Source: Halomonas sp.
Lineage (GTDB): Bacteria; Pseudomonadota; Gammaproteobacteria; Pseudomonadales; Halomonadaceae
Reading direction: 5' to 3'
NCBI GenBank assembly: GCA_003560175.1
Contig: PWIZ01000071.1
Span: 1 to 8,006, forward strand
DNA length: 8,006 bases
This document shows positions 4,220-8,006 of the stretch, one piece after another (the first letter of the stretch is position 1; each line of letters begins with the position of its first letter). The translations under genes were made by a program, and so were the position numbers. Below the pieces are notes generated by a model. It searched no databases and was not told the DNA's origin. It worked only from the letters and a program-made list of their open reading frames with translations.

Positions 4220-7200
4220 TCAAGCCGCCTCGACCTTGCGGTTAAGCACCTCGAGCAGCTGCTCCACGGCCTGGAAGCGGGCCTCTTCGTTGTCCATGCT
4301 CGCCTCGAAGCGCAGGGTGTCGGCGCCGTCGAGCCGGTAGCGCGATGGCTCGCGCTGGATCAGGTCCACCAGGGTCAGCGGGTCGACCCGGGTGTGGCCG
4401 CCGAAGATCACCCGGCCGCGTTCGGGGCCCGCCTCCAGCTTGACGATGCCCAGGCGCTCGGCGCGCAGGCGCAGCTTGGTCTGGCGCAGCAGGGTCTTGA
4501 CCGACGCCGGCAACAGGCCGAAGCGGTCGATCATCTCCACCCGAAGCTCCTTGAGGGCCGCCTCGTCGGCGGCGCTGGAGATGCGCTTGTACATTACCAG
4601 GCGCTGCTGGACGTCATGCAGGTAGTCGTCGGGGATCAGCGCCGGCAGGTTGAGGCTGACTTCCACGCCCTCGTCCAGCGGTGACTCGATGTTGGGCGTC
4701 TTGCCGGCGCGAATCGCCTCCACTGCGCGGTCCAGCATCTGCATGTAGAGGCCGTAGCCGATCGCCTCCATCTGGCCGCTCTGCTCCTCGCCGAGCAGCT
4801 CGCCGGCGCCACGGATCTCCATGTCGTGGCTGGCCAGGGTGAAGCCGGCCCCCAGCGCTTCGGCGCCGGCGATGGCGTCCAGGCGCTTGATGGCATCCTG
4901 GGTCATGACCCTGGGCGGCGGCGTCAGCAGGTAGGCGTAGGCCTGGTGGTGGCTGCGCCCGACGCGGCCGCGCAGCTGATGCAGCTGGGCCAGGCCGAAC
5001 TTGTCGGCGCGCTCGATCAGGATGGTGTTGGCACTGGGCACGTCGATGCCGGTCTCGATGATGGTGGAGCAGACCAGCACGTTGAAGCGCTTGTGGTAGA
5101 AGTCCGACATGATGCGCTCGAGTGCCCGTTCCGGCAGCTGGCCATGGGCGACGCCGACCCGCGCATCGGGGACCAGTTCGCGCACCGTCTCGGCGGCGAT
5201 CTCGATGGTCTTGACCTCGTTGTGGAGGAAGTAGACCTGGCCGCCACGGAGGATCTCACGCAGGATCGCCTCCTTGATGATCGGCTCCTCGCGGCGCTGC
5301 ACGAAGGTCTTGACCGACAGGCGTCGCGCCGGGGGCGTGGCGATAATGGAGAGGTCGCGGATGCCGCTCATCGCCATGTTCAGGGTGCGCGGAATCGGCG
5401 TGGCGGTCATGGTGAGGATATCCACCTCGGCGCGCAGGCTCTTGAGGCGCTCCTTCTGGGCCACGCCGAAGCGGTGCTCCTCGTCGATGATCAGCAGGCC
5501 CATCTTGGGGAGCTTCATGGATTTGGAGAGCAGCTTGTGGGTGCCGATGACGATGTCCGCCCGGCCCTCCTCGATGCGGTCCATGGCGGCCGCCTGGCCC
5601 TTGCCGGCGGTGAAGCGCGACACCAGCTCGATGTGTACCGCGGTATCGGCGAAGCGGTCGCGGAAGTTCTCGAAATGCTGGCGGGCGAGCAGGGTGGTCG
5701 GCACCAGGACCACCACCTGGCGCCCGGAGTGCACCGCCAGGAAGGCGGCGCGCATGGCCACCTCGGTCTTGCCGAAGCCCACGTCGCCACACACCACTCG
5801 GTCCATGGGGCGCGGCGCGGTCATGTCCTCGATCACCGCATGGATGGCGGCGCGCTGGTCCGGGGTCTCCTCGAAGGGGAAGCCGGCGGCGAAACGGGTG
5901 TACTCGGCGTCGGGGGGCGTGCAGGCGAAGCCCACGCGGGCCTCCCGGCGGGCGTAGATGTCCAGCAGTTCGGCGGCGGTGTCGCGGATCTTCTCCGCGG
6001 CCTTCCGGCGGGCCTTCGCCCACTGGTCGGAGCCGAGGCGATGCAGCGGGGCGAGTTCGTCGTCGGCACCGGCATAGCGCGATATCAGGTGCAGGCTCTC
6101 CACCGGCACATAGAGGCGGGCGCCCTCAGCGTACTCCAGGGTCACGAACTCCGCGGCCTGGCCGCCGGCCTCGATCGCCTCCAGGCCCGTGTAGCGACCC
6201 ACGCCGTGGGTCTGGTGGACCACCGGCGAGCCGGGGCGCAGCTCCGAGAGGTGGCGAATGGCCAGCTCGTCGGCGTCGGTGGCCTTCTCCCGGCGCCGGG
6301 TCTGACGCACCACCTCGCCGTAGAGTTCCGATTCGCTGATCACCGCCAGGTCGGGGTCGGTCAGCCACAGGCCGGCCTCGAGCTCCCCCTCGGTGATCGC
6401 CATGGCGCTGTCGCTGGCGAGAAAGTCGGCGAAGTCTGCCACGTGGGGCAGGCTGAGGCGCAGCGGCGCCAGGACCTCCTCCAGGGCCTCGCGGCGCCCG
6501 CGGGATTCCGCCACGAACAGAACGCGAGCCGCGGCGTGGTGCTCGAGAAAGCGGGTCAGCGCCGCCAGGGGCTCCTTGCCTCGGGCATTGATGCCGACCT
6601 CGGGCGGGGCCTGGCTGGCCGGGGTGAGGGCGTGGCGATGCTCGGCATCCGCGGTGAGCGCTACCCGGGGATGGCGCTTGATAGCGGCAAATACCTCGGC
6701 CACCGGCACGAAGGCGCGGTGGGGCGGCAGCAGCGGTCGCGCCGGGTCGACGCCCAGGTTCTCGAAGCGACCCTCGATGGCCGACCAGTGGTGCTCGGCG
6801 GCGCCGTGCACGTCGGGCAGCAGGGCGACTCGGGTGCCCTCGGCCAGGTGCTCGAAGAGCGTCGCGGTCTCTTCGAAGAAGAGCGGCAGGTACTGCTCCA
6901 GGCCCGGCGAGGGGATGCCCTTGAGGGCGTCGACGTAGAGCGGGCACTGGCGCGGGTCGACGTCGAAGAGCGTCTCGAAGCCTTCGCGGAAGCAGGCGAT
7001 GGCGCTGCGCGACAGCGAATATTCGTGGGCCGGCAGCAGGTCGACGCGCTCGACCTTGTCCTGGCTGCGCTGGGTGTCCGGGTCGAAGCGGCGCAGGGTG
7101 TCGATCTCGTCATCGAACAGGTCGATGCGCAGCGGGGCATCGGTACCCATGGGGAAGAGGTCGATGATGGCGCCGCGCAGCGCATACTCGCCGGGTTCAA

Positions 7201-7669
7201 AGACCGTCTCCACCGCCCGATAGCCGGCCCGGGAGAGTGCTTCCCGGAAGCGTTCGCGATCGAGCCGCTGGCCCACCTCCAGGGTGAGCACCCGTCCGGC
7301 GATGTACTCCACCGGCGGCAGGCGCTGCATCAGGGTGTTGATCGGCACCAGCACGATGCCATGCTCGCCGTCCTGCAGGCGACGCAGGGTGCGCAGTCGC
7401 GCCGAGACGATGTCCTGGTGGGGGGAGAAGCTGTCGTAGGGCAGGGTTTCCCAGTCCGGGAAGGGCAGTACCGGCACCCGGCTGTAGAAGGCCAGCTCGC
7501 TCTCCAGGCGGAGCGCCTGGGCGGTGTCGGCGGTGATCACCAGCAGCGGGGCATCCTCGGCCAGGCGCGCCAGGGCCAGGGCGGCGGCGCTCCCCTGGGG
7601 AGCCTGCCAGTAAAGAGTGTCGCGCACGCCTTCGGGGCGCGGCGGATCCAGCGGCGAGAAGTTGGGCAT
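4220..7669 (-). CDS. mfd: transcription-repair coupling factor Mfd
   Basis: This 1149-residue ATP-dependent DNA translocase removes RNA polymerase stalled at DNA lesions and recruits UvrA for nucleotide excision repair. The N-terminal third is the UvrB-like module, with LPYDSFSPHQDI near 80-91. The RNA-polymerase-interacting domain lies around 470-545 and includes HQTHGVGRY (485-493). The RecG-like translocase follows with Walker A GDVGFGKTE (628-636), DEEHRFG (729-735) and motif VI RGRVGR (900-905). The C-terminal autoinhibitory domain runs from about 990. With the ATG start at 7669, the Walker lysine is K634 and the DEEH box is 729-732, the same numbers as in E. coli Mfd (1148 residues), which supports this start. 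A GTG two codons earlier (7675) is possible; neither has a good ribosome binding site. The gene is divergent from gap. All key motifs are intact. Confidence 0.98.
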   Translation of the reverse strand: MPNFSPLDPPRPEGVRDTLYWQAPQGSAAALALARLAEDAPLLVITADTAQALRLESELAFYSRVPVLPFPDWETLPYDSFSPHQDIVSARLRTLRRLQDGEHGIVLVPINTLMQRLPPVEYIAGRVLTLEVGQRLDRERFREALSRAGYRAVETVFEPGEYALRGAIIDLFPMGTDAPLRIDLFDDEIDTLRRFDPDTQRSQDKVERVDLLPAHEYSLSRSAIACFREGFETLFDVDPRQCPLYVDALKGIPSPGLEQYLPLFFEETATLFEHLAEGTRVALLPDVHGAAEHHWSAIEGRFENLGVDPARPLLPPHRAFVPVAEVFAAIKRHPRVALTADAEHRHALTPASQAPPEVGINARGKEPLAALTRFLEHHAAARVLFVAESRGRREALEEVLAPLRLSLPHVADFADFLASDSAMAITEGELEAGLWLTDPDLAVISESELYGEVVRQTRRREKATDADELAIRHLSELRPGSPVVHQTHGVGRYTGLEAIEAGGQAAEFVTLEYAEGARLYVPVESLHLISRYAGADDELAPLHRLGSDQWAKARRKAAEKIRDTAAELLDIYARREARVGFACTPPDAEYTRFAAGFPFEETPDQRAAIHAVIEDMTAPRPMDRVVCGDVGFGKTEVAMRAAFLAVHSGRQVVVLVPTTLLARQHFENFRDRFADTAVHIELVSRFTAGKGQAAAMDRIEEGRADIVIGTHKLLSKSMKLPKMGLLIIDEEHRFGVAQKERLKSLRAEVDILTMTATPIPRTLNMAMSGIRDLSIIATPPARRLSVKTFVQRREEPIIKEAILREILRGGQVYFLHNEVKTIEIAAETVRELVPDARVGVAHGQLPERALERIMSDFYHKRFNVLVCSTIIETGIDVPSANTILIERADKFGLAQLHQLRGRVGRSHHQAYAYLLTPPPRVMTQDAIKRLDAIAGAEALGAGFTLASHDMEIRGAGELLGEEQSGQMEAIGYGLYMQMLDRAVEAIRAGKTPNIESPLDEGVEVSLNLPALIPDDYLHDVQQRLVMYKRISSAADEAALKELRVEMIDRFGLLPASVKTLLRQTKLRLRAERLGIVKLEAGPERGRVIFGGHTRVDPLTLVDLIQREPSRYRLDGADTLRFEASMDNEEARFQAVEQLLEVLNRKVEAA

Positions 7670-7821
7670 GGTCACGTCGGTCGGCTATCGACGGGCGGGG
7701 CCCGCCTGGGTCCTGGGTGGATTCCGAATCACGCATGGTAGCAGATCCCGACAGCCGACAGATGGGTCATGGAGCGGAGCCTTCGTGTAATCCCGCTACA
7801 GCGGCTGCGACCATCCTGCGA

Positions 7822-7849
7822 TTGACCCCGGCAGCGGGCTCAGGATAAT
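7822..7849 (+). promoter_or_regulatory. sigma-70 promoter of gap
   Basis: TTGACC (7822-7827) and GATAAT (7844-7849) each match five of six consensus positions and are 16 bases apart. Transcription would start near 7856 and give a short leader of about 28 bases before the GTG at 7885. The location in the divergent mfd/gap spacer fits. Confidence 0.6.
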
Positions 7850-7884
7850 GGCCCCGAACCTTCAACCCCAGAGTGAGGCCGCAC

Positions 7885-8006
7885 GTGAGTCAGCAACCCT
7901 CCGATATTGTCTTCCAGGAATGGCACGACAACCAGGCGCTTGCCGAGCAGATGATCCCGATGATCGGTAGGCTCTACCGTCATAACAACGTGGTCACCAC
8001 CCTCTA
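7885..8006 (+). CDS. gap: glyceraldehyde-3-phosphate dehydrogenase, N-terminal part
   Basis: Only the first 40 codons are inside the window; the gene runs off the right edge. The peptide contains FQEWHDNQALAEQMIPMIGR and then LYRHNNVVTTL. This matches the N-terminal extension, ahead of the Rossmann fold, of the long GAPDH of pseudomonads and related gammaproteobacteria. The enzyme converts glyceraldehyde 3-phosphate and phosphate to 1,3-bisphosphoglycerate with NAD(P); the long form is often linked to gluconeogenic flow, which cannot be judged here. The start is GTG 7885, preceded by GAGTGAGG at 7871-7878. The gene is divergent from mfd across about 215 bases, an arrangement also known from Pseudomonas. 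The NAD-binding and catalytic Cys motifs lie beyond the edge. Confidence 0.93.
   Translation, partial: MSQQPSDIVFQEWHDNQALAEQMIPMIGRLYRHNNVVTTL

Noticed and set aside
3443..4684. Plus-strand open frame of 413 codons
   Set aside because: It runs antisense across two unrelated genes and the spacer between them, has a biased composition and no domain, and so is a GC artefact.
7694..7706. GC-rich dyad GGCGGG-G-CCCGCC in the mfd leader
   Set aside because: Six-base GC-only arms are expected by chance in DNA this rich in GC, there is no U tract, and the position suggests no specific function.
4826..7741. Very long plus-strand open frame (971 codons) opposite mfd
   Set aside because: It is the antisense shadow of mfd. 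High GC at third positions of mfd removes stop codons from the opposing frame. Its peptide is low-complexity (many G, A, R, H, Q, V) with no recognisable domain, while mfd has every expected motif.

Overview
The window looks like chromosomal DNA of a GC-rich gammaproteobacterium, most likely a halomonad or a relative of Pseudomonas. The main evidence is a divergent pair at the right end: mfd on the minus strand, and on the plus strand a GAPDH that begins with the N-terminal extension of the long pseudomonad-type enzyme. As I recall, the same mfd/gap pairing occurs in Pseudomonas. The genus is an inference from this arrangement and from protein sequence; no RNA marker is present.

Layout. Positions 1-596 are AT-rich and hold no convincing intact gene, only a possible gene remnant and a small REP-like hairpin. 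A plus-strand gene (597-1286) encodes an uncharacterised protein with the DGNHRL signature of the ParB/sulfiredoxin-like fold. A convergent minus-strand gene (2494-1502) encodes a phosphoribosyltransferase fused to a HAD-phosphatase-like domain. Between the two lie a long imperfect palindrome and a cluster of short direct repeats. The 534-base gap at 2495-3028 holds further repeats and a rho-independent terminator. From about 3000 the window becomes an ordinary high-GC core chromosome: a secreted LysM/YkuD L,D-transpeptidase (4048-3029), mfd (7669-4220) and the start of gap (7885 to the window end).

How the genes relate. Mfd clears RNA polymerase stalled at DNA lesions and recruits nucleotide excision repair. 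GAPDH is central carbon metabolism, and the L,D-transpeptidase works on periplasmic peptidoglycan. These three are neighbours but have no shared pathway. The two left-hand genes belong to families that, to my knowledge, often sit in surface-polysaccharide clusters. With the AT-rich flank and repeats, they suggest the edge of an accessory segment next to conserved chromosome.

The points most worth a second look are a Glu at the expected HAD nucleophile position, a G8 tract in the conserved core of the DGNHRL gene, and two hairpins whose arms have been tandemly duplicated so that alternative stems are possible. I see no CRISPR array, tRNA, rRNA, intact insertion sequence or complete novel defence system.
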